Shown here: positions 1 to 5,074 of the stretch, piece after piece | Layout of the letters: each line of letters opens with the position of its first letter | How positions within the stretch are numbered: position 1 is the stretch's first letter | Source: Thermoanaerobaculaceae bacterium | GTDB taxonomy: Bacteria; Acidobacteriota; UBA4820 | Direction of reading: 5' to 3' | Length of the DNA: 5,961 bases | Assembly: GCA_012798145.1 (NCBI GenBank) | Contig: JAAZNT010000219.1 | Span: forward strand, 1 to 5,961 | Program-made: the position numbers and the translations under genes | Notes under the pieces: generated by a model | What the model saw: the letters and a program-made list of their open reading frames with translations, nothing else | What the model was told of the DNA's origin: nothing | The model's database searches: none

Positions 1-2
1 AA

Positions 3-560
3 ATCTGCAAAAAACATAATGTTCTTTTCATCGCTGACGAAGTTCAAACGGGATTTGGAAGAACGGGGAAATGGTTCGCTTGCCAGTGGGAAGGGGTAAA
101 ACCCGATATAATGATAATGGGCAAAGCGCTCGGCGGCGGAGTTTATCCCGTCTCTGCTATCGTAACAAACAATGAAATTATGTCTGTCTTCAAGCCCGGC
201 GACCACGGTTCAACATTCGGGGGTAATCCTTTAGCCGCAGCAGTTTCAATTGCTTCCCTTGAAGTTTTAAGGGATGAAAATTTGATTGAGAAATCAAATG
301 TTCTGGGAGAAAGATTCAGAAGCGGCTTGAGAGCCCTCAATATTCCAAAGATTGAACTTGTTAGAGGAAAGGGACTTTTAATTGGAGTAGTAATCAATAA
401 ATCTTTCGGCCCCGCAAGGCCCTTTTGCCTTAAACTGATGGAGAATGGAATTCTGGCAAAAGATACTCACGAGCAGGTTATAAGATTCGCTCCCCCTCTT
501 GTCATAAAAGAAGAAGAAGTTGACTGGGCAGTTCAAACCATAGGAAAAGTTCTTTCATAA
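3..560 (+). CDS. rocD: Ornithine--oxo-acid aminotransferase (class III, PLP-dependent), 3' part; 5' end outside window
   Basis: The frame is open from the left edge, so the start lies upstream; 185 residues of a protein that is usually about 400 long are visible. The enzyme moves the delta-amino group of L-ornithine to a 2-oxo acid, giving glutamate-5-semialdehyde, in cytosolic arginine/proline metabolism. Class III signatures are seen in order: FIADEVQTGFGRTGKW, whose Asp (36-38) normally contacts the PLP ring nitrogen; IMGKALGGGVYPVSA, whose Lys (123-125) is the expected Schiff-base lysine; and GSTFGGNPLAAA, which binds the PLP phosphate. The C-terminal ILAKDTHEQVIRFAPPLVI is what points to ornithine aminotransferase over acetylornithine or GABA aminotransferases, which share the core. 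The substrate call rests on family resemblance because the N-terminal half is missing. The gene ends at TAA 558-560, 72 bp before the transporter gene. Confidence 0.85.
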   Translation: MCKKHNVLFIADEVQTGFGRTGKWFACQWEGVKPDIMIMGKALGGGVYPVSAIVTNNEIMSVFKPGDHGSTFGGNPLAAAVSIASLEVLRDENLIEKSNVLGERFRSGLRALNIPKIELVRGKGLLIGVVINKSFGPARPFCLKLMENGILAKDTHEQVIRFAPPLVIKEEEVDWAVQTIGKVLS

Positions 561-591
561 TCGCTTCTTTTTTGCATCTATTAATTCCCGT

Positions 592-617
592 CATCCCCCC
601 GCTACAACGGGGGGATG
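592..617 (+). terminator. C/G palindrome after rocD: weak intrinsic terminator or dispersed palindromic repeat
   Basis: A perfect 10-bp inverted repeat (592-601 with 608-617) encloses a 6-nt loop, CTACAA. The stem has six consecutive C:G pairs and is followed by CTTTTG, only a short T-run, so termination would be inefficient. The flanking CCGTCATCCC...GGGGGATG resembles the short palindromes scattered between genes in many bacterial genomes. Whether it is repeated elsewhere cannot be judged from this window. It includes the ATG at 615, an alternative start for the next gene. Confidence 0.55.
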
Positions 618-622
618 CTTTT

Positions 623-628
623 GAAGGA
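623..628 (+). promoter_or_regulatory. Shine-Dalgarno site favouring the 633 start of the transporter
   Basis: GAAGGA ends four bases before ATG 633. The upstream in-frame ATG at 615 is preceded only by the G-run of the palindrome and is buried in its stem, so 633 is the better start. The spacing is slightly short. Confidence 0.5.
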
Positions 629-632
629 CCTG

Positions 633-1544
633 ATGGGCAAGATTCTTAATACTAAAGGCGCCGCAATTTTTTTCCTTACTGCAATCACCGCAATATGGGG
701 TTGGAGTTTTGTAATTGTGAAGGAATCCATCTCCTTTTATCCTGTCTTTTCCTTTTTGGCTATAAGGTTTCTTCTTGGCGCAATAGTTCTGTTCTTTTTC
801 ATTGGATCAAAAATTTTCTTATTTGAAAAGAAACTTTGGCTTTCAGGGTTTTTGCTCGGTGTTTTTCTTTTTTCTGGTTACGCTTTCCAGACAACCGGAT
901 TGATATATACAACCCCGGCTCACTCAGGTTTTATAACAGGGCTTTTTGTTGTGTTCACTCCCCTTCTTGAAACTTTGATTCTAAAAAGGAAACCCCATTT
1001 CCTCCTTGTTTTTTCACTTGTTTTATCAACATCAGGACTCTTCATTCTTTCATACGAAAAAGATTTTGGTTCTCTTAATTATGGTGATTTTTTGAGTTTG
1101 ATATGCGCGATAATATATTCATTTCATATTGTTTTTCTTGACCGCTTTTCAAAAAAATACAATACACTTTATCTTGCATTTCTTCAAGTGATAACTGTAT
1201 CACTATTGTCTTTTGCCTCATTGTTTCTGCTTGGAAGTCGTCTTCTGCCTATTCCTGCAATTTCAATTAGAGGAGTCATTTTGACAGGACTTCTTGCAAC
1301 TGCTTTTAGTTATTTTATCCAAACAAACTACCAGAGATTGACATCTGCGACAGAAGCCGCTCTTATATTTACACTTGAACCGGTTTTTGCGGGTTTGTTT
1401 GCATACTACCTTTGGGGAGAGGTTTTTTCAAGCAAAATTTTTGTCGGAGGAACTCTTATTCTGCTTGGGATGTTGATTTCGCAAGGACGATTTTACTTTG
1501 ATAAAAAAGAAAAAACAGGGGTAGTTGACGAGAATAAAATATAG
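633..1544 (+). CDS. EamA/DMT-family ten-helix membrane transporter (putative metabolite exporter)
   Basis: This 303-residue, very hydrophobic protein has about ten predicted membrane helices, the usual size and topology for the drug/metabolite transporter superfamily. It is built as two EamA halves. The first contains AIWGWSFVIVKESI near residue 17 and TPAHSGFITGLFVVFTPLLE near 95-115. The second contains the matching TSATEAALIFTLEPVFAGLF near 235-255, followed by YYLWGE. The tail is short and charged (FDKKEKTGVVDENKI) and should be cytoplasmic. Family members export amino acids, nucleosides or other small metabolites, but nothing here identifies the substrate. The neighbouring aminotransferase hints weakly at amino-acid metabolism. 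ATG 633 is chosen over ATG 615 because it has GAAGGA upstream. The gene ends with TAG, and its last codons hold the promoter of the next operon. Confidence 0.85.
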   Translation: MGKILNTKGAAIFFLTAITAIWGWSFVIVKESISFYPVFSFLAIRFLLGAIVLFFFIGSKIFLFEKKLWLSGFLLGVFLFSGYAFQTTGLIYTTPAHSGFITGLFVVFTPLLETLILKRKPHFLLVFSLVLSTSGLFILSYEKDFGSLNYGDFLSLICAIIYSFHIVFLDRFSKKYNTLYLAFLQVITVSLLSFASLFLLGSRLLPIPAISIRGVILTGLLATAFSYFIQTNYQRLTSATEAALIFTLEPVFAGLFAYYLWGEVFSSKIFVGGTLILLGMLISQGRFYFDKKEKTGVVDENKI

Positions 1545-1553
1545 GTGTATAAT
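1525..1553 (+). promoter_or_regulatory. Sigma70-type promoter for the TPR-tonB-exbBDD operon
   Basis: TTGACG (1525-1530) and a perfect TATAAT (1548-1553) are separated by exactly 17 bp, which is close to the housekeeping-sigma consensus. Transcription would start near 1560 and leave a leader of about 130 nt before the lipoprotein gene. The -35 box and part of the spacer lie inside the last codons of the transporter gene. No operator or Fur-like palindrome is evident around it. Confidence 0.75.
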
Positions 1554-1596
1554 CCTTACTTATGCGCCTTTTTTTAAGTTAAAGGCAAAAGGTTTT

Positions 1597-1680
1597 ATGG
1601 ACAGTTTTGTGGTTGTATCAGCAATTTTATGGCTGGAAAAATTCAGGGGAACCAAAAAACAATCCCCTAAAAAGTGGTGA
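1597..1680 (+). CDS. Possible 27-codon leader peptide or small protein upstream of the lipoprotein gene
   Basis: This ATG-to-TGA frame of 27 codons lies in the operon leader. The peptide starts MDSFVVVSAILWLEKF, with residues 4-13 strongly hydrophobic, and ends in a basic tail rich in Lys that finishes KKW. AAAGG (1588-1592) sits four bases before the ATG. The TGA (1678-1680) is immediately followed by the TGGAGG ribosome site of the lipoprotein gene, a spacing that would suit translational coupling. I recognise no family. A random frame of this length is common, so this is a candidate only; it could instead be untranslated leader RNA. Confidence 0.3.
   Translation: MDSFVVVSAILWLEKFRGTKKQSPKKW
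1645..1668 (+). other. Hairpin in the operon leader
   Basis: AGGGGA (1645-1650) pairs perfectly with TCCCCT (1663-1668) around a 12-nt A-rich loop. It ends 13 bases before the lipoprotein Shine-Dalgarno site and has no T-run after it, so it is not an intrinsic terminator. It lies within the possible 27-codon frame. It could affect translation or mRNA stability, or be chance. The leader does not match any riboswitch class I can recognise by eye. Confidence 0.35.
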
Positions 1681-1681
1681 T

Positions 1682-1686
1682 GGAGG
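1682..1686 (+). promoter_or_regulatory. Shine-Dalgarno site fixing the lipoprotein start at ATG 1693
   Basis: GGAGG lies six bases before ATG 1693. The in-frame TTG at 1690 directly upstream is only three bases away, so it is too close to be the start. Confidence 0.7.
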
Positions 1687-1692
1687 CTTTTG

Positions 1693-2583
1693 ATGTTTAT
1701 TAACCGCAGACAAAGAAAACCAAAAGTAACTTACGTTATCCTCGTTTCTTCGCTTCTTTTAATTTTACTATTAAATGGATGTGCATCGCTAAACGAACAT
1801 CTTGCGATGAAGGACGCCGCTTCTTTCTATAAGCAGGCAAAATGGGAAGACGCCGCAAAGAAATTTGAGGAAGCTTTGAGAATCAATCCTTACAGGCCGG
1901 AAAATTGGAAGCACCTTGGCTTCTGCTACTGGAATATGATTGAGCCCGGCTCGACAGCGCAAAAAGATATGGATGCAACCAGAAAAGCACTTGAAGCATT
2001 CCAGAAGTATCTTCAGATTGTCAAAAAGGATGACTCCATTCAAGATTACATTATTAACCTTTACATAAATCAAAACCTTCTTGAAGAAGGGGTTAAATAT
2101 TATGAAGAGGTTTTAAAAGACAATCCTCAGGACACAAGAGTTCTTTTCACTTTGAGCCAAATGTACGGAAAGATGGGCAATTTTGACAAATCCCTTGAAT
2201 ATTCTTTAAAAAAAGCTGATTTGACTCCAAATGACCCTGCCGGCTATATTTACATTGCCGCTCTCTGCTGGCAGAGATCTTACAATAGGCAGGATACTCC
2301 CGAAGTGAGAGAACAAATTGTCAATAAAGGTCTACCGCAAATAGATAGAGCTATACAGCTTGACCCCAAGAACTCAACAGCTTATGTTTACAAGGGGCTC
2401 CTGTACCGTCAGCTTGCAGAGACATCAAAACTTAGAGCAGAAGATGAAAAAGACAGAAGAAAGAAAAAAGAACTTCTTGACCTTTCTGAACAGTATTTGA
2501 CCAAAGCAAATGAAGTTAGAGATATTGCAATAAAATTGAGAAAAGAAGAGAAAGAGAAATCGGAAGCGAAGGCAACCGAATAG
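1693..2583 (+). CDS. TPR-repeat lipoprotein co-encoded with a TonB system
   Basis: This 296-residue protein begins with a basic stretch (MFINRRQRKPK), a hydrophobic segment at 12-27 and a lipobox-like LLNGC, so Cys30 should be lipidated and become the mature N-terminus. Alanine follows the Cys, with no Asp inner-membrane retention signal by the E. coli rule, which suggests the outer membrane. The rest is helical and carries tetratricopeptide-type repeats: residues 40-68 (FYKQAKWEDAAKKFEEALRI), about 95-112, 120-150 (YYEEVLKDNP), 155-185 (MYGKMGNFDKSLEYSLKKA) and about 210-240. A highly charged coiled-coil-like tail, rich in Lys and Glu, ends the protein. TPRs are protein-binding scaffolds. 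The partner is not shown, but the position directly before tonB, with an 18-bp gap, suggests a role with the Ton machinery or its outer-membrane clients. It lacks a specific family signature that I can name. Confidence 0.85.
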   Translation: MFINRRQRKPKVTYVILVSSLLLILLLNGCASLNEHLAMKDAASFYKQAKWEDAAKKFEEALRINPYRPENWKHLGFCYWNMIEPGSTAQKDMDATRKALEAFQKYLQIVKKDDSIQDYIINLYINQNLLEEGVKYYEEVLKDNPQDTRVLFTLSQMYGKMGNFDKSLEYSLKKADLTPNDPAGYIYIAALCWQRSYNRQDTPEVREQIVNKGLPQIDRAIQLDPKNSTAYVYKGLLYRQLAETSKLRAEDEKDRRKKKELLDLSEQYLTKANEVRDIAIKLRKEEKEKSEAKATE

Positions 2584-2601
2584 ATATAAGAGAGGTGAAA
2601 A

Positions 2602-3324
2602 ATGTTTGAGTCTCTTGTTGAAACAAAAAAGGAGAGGCAAACCAAGAGGATGCTGGCGACCTTCCCGATTGCTGTTGCTGTGCATGTCATTGCGCTCGCA
2701 GTAATAATAATCTGGAACATTTACGCCGCAGACACCCTTGAAGCCCCTACGATTATGATCTCAATCTTCTCAAGTTCTGCTCCTCCTCCACCGCCGCCAC
2801 CACCGCCACCGCCGCCAAGACCGGCGCCAGTGCAACAGGCAAAGGTAGAGGCGCCTGCCCCACTTGACCCTGAAAAACTTGTCACTCCGACAGTTGTTCC
2901 TGACAAAATTCCTCCCGCCGCACCTATGACAGGAGGCGGAGACTACGGAGTCGAAGGTGGAGTTGAAGGCGGAGTTGAAGGCGGAGTCCTCGGTGGAATT
3001 TTAGGCGGACCAACAACGACTGAAAGAAAAATACTTCAGATAGGCGCTGTCAAGCCGCCCAAACTGATAAGAGATTATCAGCCCGTTTATCCTCCCGCCG
3101 CTCTTGCGATGGGACTCTCGGGAAAGGTTGTAGTTGAGGTAATCATCAATGAGAACGGAGAAGTTGAAAACGCAAGAATTCTTCAGTCCAACAACCACAT
3201 TTTTGATGAAGCAGCGCTTGATGCAGCGAGAAAATGGAAATTTTCTCCTCCAACAGATGAAAGAGGACAAAAAGTAGCGGTTTATTTCATAAGAGCGATA
3301 ACGTTTAAGTCATCAAACCAGTAA
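2602..3324 (+). CDS. tonB: Energy transducer TonB
   Basis: This 240-residue protein links the inner-membrane ExbBD motor to outer-membrane TonB-dependent receptors. A short cytoplasmic segment (1-18, basic) precedes one membrane anchor at about 19-42 containing His28, at the place where TonB's functional anchor histidine is expected. The periplasmic linker holds twelve consecutive prolines (61-72), then PAPVQQAKVEAPAP, then a glycine-rich stretch (116-136). The TonB C-terminal domain covers about 150-236: PVYPPAALAMGLSGKVVVEV, then DEAALDAARKWKFSPP with Trp212, Phe214 and Pro216, and a final beta strand. AGAGGTG lies just before ATG 2602. The glycine-rich linker is typical of Acidobacteriota-like TonBs, in my recollection. 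It is co-transcribed with the lipoprotein upstream and exbB/exbD downstream. Confidence 0.92.
   Translation: MFESLVETKKERQTKRMLATFPIAVAVHVIALAVIIIWNIYAADTLEAPTIMISIFSSSAPPPPPPPPPPPPRPAPVQQAKVEAPAPLDPEKLVTPTVVPDKIPPAAPMTGGGDYGVEGGVEGGVEGGVLGGILGGPTTTERKILQIGAVKPPKLIRDYQPVYPPAALAMGLSGKVVVEVIINENGEVENARILQSNNHIFDEAALDAARKWKFSPPTDERGQKVAVYFIRAITFKSSNQ
2782..2817 (+). repeat. Twelve-proline codon run in tonB
   Basis: Twelve consecutive proline codons (CCT, CCA and CCG mixed) encode residues 61-72. Mixed codon use suggests selection for the polyproline rod more than simple triplet slippage. Such a run normally calls for elongation factor P during translation, from general knowledge. The rod would extend TonB across the periplasm. 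Confidence 0.9.
2947..3009 (+). repeat. Glycine-rich 12-nt repeat tract in tonB
   Basis: A 12-bp unit encoding GVEG occurs three times in tandem (residues 116-127) and decays into GVLGGILGG up to residue 136. The middle units are almost identical at DNA level (GGAGTTGAAGGC twice), which suggests expansion by slippage. The encoded segment is a flexible hinge between the proline rod and the C-terminal receptor-binding domain. Its length may vary between strains. Confidence 0.8.
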
Positions 3325-3368
3325 TATTTTGGATGAATTTTTTATTGTGATAGAAAGGAGTTAAAACA

Positions 3369-4037
3369 ATGGATCTGACCCTAATGGGACTTTGGAGCAA
3401 AATGGGTTTTTTGGCAAAGGCGGTAGTTTTTCTTCTTCTCGGGATGTCTCTTCTCTCTTTCTGGGCATTTATTGACAGGTTCCTTCTTTTCTTCTCGGCA
3501 AAGAAGCAGTCCCTTCAATTTATTGCCAAGGTTTCACCCTTGATTAAAGCAAACCGTCTTGAAGATGTTGTTCAAGTTGCAAAAAGTTTTAAAAACAGCC
3601 ACTTGGCAAAAGTTTTCACAGCAGGAATCCTTGAATTTCAGGCGGCTCAAGAAGGAACAACAAACTACAATGTAATTGAGGCGGCAAAAAGAGCTATTGA
3701 AAGAGCCACCGTTAAAACCTCAACAGAAATGAAGAGATGGTTAAGCCTTCTCGCTACAGTAGGCTCAACGGCTCCCTTCGTCGGTCTGTTCGGAACGGTT
3801 GTTGGAATCATCAACGCCTTCCATGGAATCTCAATGGAAGGTTCTGGCGGAATCGGCGCGGTTGCCGGCGGTATCGCTGAAGCCCTCATCACCACGGCAT
3901 TCGGGATCGGCGTCGCTGTTCTTGCGGTTTGGTTCTTCAACTACTTCATCAACAAATCAGACCTGTTTGAAATTGAAATGAGAAACTCCTCCTCCGAACT
4001 TGTTGACCACTTCATCAAGATTTCAGGCGGAGAATAA
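3369..4037 (+). CDS. exbB: ExbB/TolQ-family proton channel subunit
   Basis: This 222-residue inner-membrane protein is the main subunit of the pentameric motor that uses the ion gradient to drive TonB. It has the family's three-helix layout: TM1 at about 16-41, a long cytoplasmic helical loop (42-126), TM2 at about 128-150 with LATVGSTAPFVGLFGTVVGI, and TM3 at about 166-192 with GGIAEALITTAFGIGVAV. The conserved Glu171 in TM3 and the Thr residues of TM2/TM3 that line the channel are present. AGAAAGGAG (3352-3360) lies eight bases before ATG 3369. It sits 44 bp after tonB and 27 bp before exbD. TolQ is the close paralogue; the tonB neighbour favours ExbB, and no tolA, tolB or pal is visible. 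Confidence 0.9.
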   Translation: MDLTLMGLWSKMGFLAKAVVFLLLGMSLLSFWAFIDRFLLFFSAKKQSLQFIAKVSPLIKANRLEDVVQVAKSFKNSHLAKVFTAGILEFQAAQEGTTNYNVIEAAKRAIERATVKTSTEMKRWLSLLATVGSTAPFVGLFGTVVGIINAFHGISMEGSGGIGAVAGGIAEALITTAFGIGVAVLAVWFFNYFINKSDLFEIEMRNSSSELVDHFIKISGGE

Positions 4038-4064
4038 GTTATTTTAAGATAATGGAGGTTTACT

Positions 4065-4532
4065 ATGGGTATGGATGTTGGCGGTTCTAACAAGGTAAAC
4101 AGCGATATAAATGTCACTCCATTTTGTGATGTTGTCCTCGTTCTTCTCATCATCTTTATGGTTGTCACCCCGATGTTGCAGAAGGGCGTTCCTGTTAACC
4201 TTCCCAACTCAAGAAACCCTGAAGTTCAGCCTGACGCAGATAAAGAAAGCAGCTTAATAGTAGCCGTTCCTCAGGAAGGAAGATACTACCTTTCAGGCAA
4301 AGAGCCGATTCCCTTTGAGTCACTGAGGGAAGGGCTTTATGAAAATTATCAGAGAAACGCTCAAAAGCCTGTATTTATCAAAGCTTCAAGAAATCTTCCT
4401 TTTTCTGAAGTGAAGAAGGTTTTGAAAGCTGTTCAGGACACAGGATTTAAAAAAGTCGCTCTTTTGAGTCAGCAGGTGGACGAAAAAGGTAATATTGTCA
4501 CTGGCAACGCTGCCTCAAGCATGGCAAAGTAA
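4065..4532 (+). CDS. exbD: ExbD/TolR-family biopolymer transport protein, first copy
   Basis: This 155-residue single-pass protein would pair inside the ExbB pentamer and carry the ion-coupling aspartate. A short cytoplasmic N-terminus ends in SDINVTPFCDVVLVLLIIFM. Asp22 (codon 4128-4130) is at the position of the essential membrane Asp of the family, and the membrane helix covers about 20-40. The periplasmic domain follows (45-145), with the usual ESSLIVAVPQEGRYYLSG strand region and VFIKASRNLPFSEVKKVLKAVQDTGFKKVALLSQ. GGAGGT (4054-4059) is five bases before ATG 4065. The tail after residue 140 (DEKGNIVTGNAASSMAK) is longer than in the second copy. A cysteine precedes the key Asp, whereas the second copy has isoleucine there. 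Confidence 0.9.
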   Translation: MGMDVGGSNKVNSDINVTPFCDVVLVLLIIFMVVTPMLQKGVPVNLPNSRNPEVQPDADKESSLIVAVPQEGRYYLSGKEPIPFESLREGLYENYQRNAQKPVFIKASRNLPFSEVKKVLKAVQDTGFKKVALLSQQVDEKGNIVTGNAASSMAK

Positions 4533-4544
4533 GGAGAGACCAAA

Positions 4545-4943
4545 ATGTCTATGGAAATTGGCGCATCAAAGGCAAAGTCTGATATAAACATCACGCCGCT
4601 TATTGATGTTTTGCTCGTTCTTCTGATCATCTTTATGGTCATCACTCCAATTCTTCAGAAAGGTTTCGACACTCAAGTCCCGCAGAAAGCTCAGTCTCAA
4701 AGCAATCCTCCAAGCAATGTTATAGTTCTTCAAATTGACGCAAACGGAGGATTGTCAATAAACAAAAAAAGTGTCACTTTCAACGATTTGGGCGACGAAT
4801 TGAACGCCATTTATTCTACAAGGCCCGACAAGGTTCTTTTCGTGGACGGCGATGACAATGTTCGTTATGAAGATGTTATAAAAGCGGTCGACATAGCAAA
4901 GTCTCAAGGGAAAGTTGAAACCATTGGATTTGTTTTAAATTAA
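4545..4943 (+). CDS. exbD: ExbD/TolR-family biopolymer transport protein, second copy
   Basis: This 132-residue paralogue directly follows the first ExbD. Its Shine-Dalgarno site AAGGAG (4531-4536) overlaps the stop codon of the upstream gene, so translation is probably coupled. The N-terminus reads SDINITPLIDVLLVLLIIFM, with Asp21 (4605-4607) as the expected ion-coupling residue and one membrane helix at about 19-39. The periplasmic domain (55-130) keeps the family strand-helix pattern: NVIVLQIDANGGLSINKKSV, then KVLFVDGDDNVRYEDVIKAVDIAKSQG, then ETIGFVLN. Two tandem exbD genes after one exbB are common in Acidobacteriota, Myxococcota and similar groups. The two products may assemble as a heterodimer or serve alternative complexes; the sequence does not decide this. 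Confidence 0.9.
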   Translation: MSMEIGASKAKSDINITPLIDVLLVLLIIFMVITPILQKGFDTQVPQKAQSQSNPPSNVIVLQIDANGGLSINKKSVTFNDLGDELNAIYSTRPDKVLFVDGDDNVRYEDVIKAVDIAKSQGKVETIGFVLN

Positions 4944-4949
4944 AAGACA

Positions 4950-4989
4950 AGGCTCTTCTTATTAAAAAAAATAGGAAGAGCCTTTTTTT
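4950..4989 (+). terminator. Strong intrinsic terminator of the tonB-exbBDD operon
   Basis: A 14-bp stem (4950-4963 with 4970-4983, one G:T pair) with an all-A six-base loop is followed at once by a run of seven T (4983-4989). It starts seven bases after the second exbD stop codon. Its A-rich loop side also gives it some A-tract symmetry, so it may act weakly on the opposite strand. Confidence 0.92.
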
Positions 4990-5012
4990 CTCTCTTTGTA
5001 TTTGTTTTGCTT

Positions 5013-5040
5013 GAGAAGGCTTTAATGCCTTCTTTGTTTT
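5013..5040 (+). terminator. Second, weaker terminator-like hairpin
   Basis: GAGAAGGC (5013-5020) pairs with GCCTTCTT (5027-5034) over seven Watson-Crick pairs plus one G:T, with the loop TTTAAT, followed by TGTTTT. It would catch readthrough from the first terminator. It ends exactly where a TATAAT begins, so it could also touch the promoter region of the next gene. Confidence 0.5.
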
Positions 5041-5045
5041 ATAAT
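5040..5045 (+). promoter_or_regulatory. Possible -10 box for hppA
   Basis: A perfect TATAAT lies 29 bp before the hppA start and after the upstream terminators, where a promoter is needed. No good -35 is present at 16-18 bp; TTGAGA (5011-5016) is 23 bp away, too far. It may be a weak or activator-dependent promoter. Confidence 0.35.
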
Positions 5046-5057
5046 GATGAATCAATG

Positions 5058-5065
5058 AAAGGAGG
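5058..5065 (+). promoter_or_regulatory. Shine-Dalgarno site fixing the hppA start at ATG 5075
   Basis: AAAGGAGG is a near-perfect anti-16S match and ends nine bases before ATG 5075. The in-frame ATG at 5066 directly abuts it with no spacer and cannot be the start. Confidence 0.8.
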
Positions 5066-5074
5066 ATGCTTGAA

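Noticed and set aside
1554..1692. Known riboswitch (cobalamin or c-di-GMP class) in the Ton operon leader
   Set aside because: I could not find the conserved core motifs of these classes; only simple short hairpins are visible.
2721..2906. Minus-strand frame with a polyglycine run opposite tonB
   Set aside because: The glycine run is simply the complement of the twelve proline codons; it is a composition artefact.
3369..4943. TolQ-TolR of a Tol-Pal system instead of ExbB-ExbD
   Set aside because: The upstream gene is a clear TonB and no tolA, tolB or pal is visible. The families are close, so complete exclusion is not possible from sequence alone.
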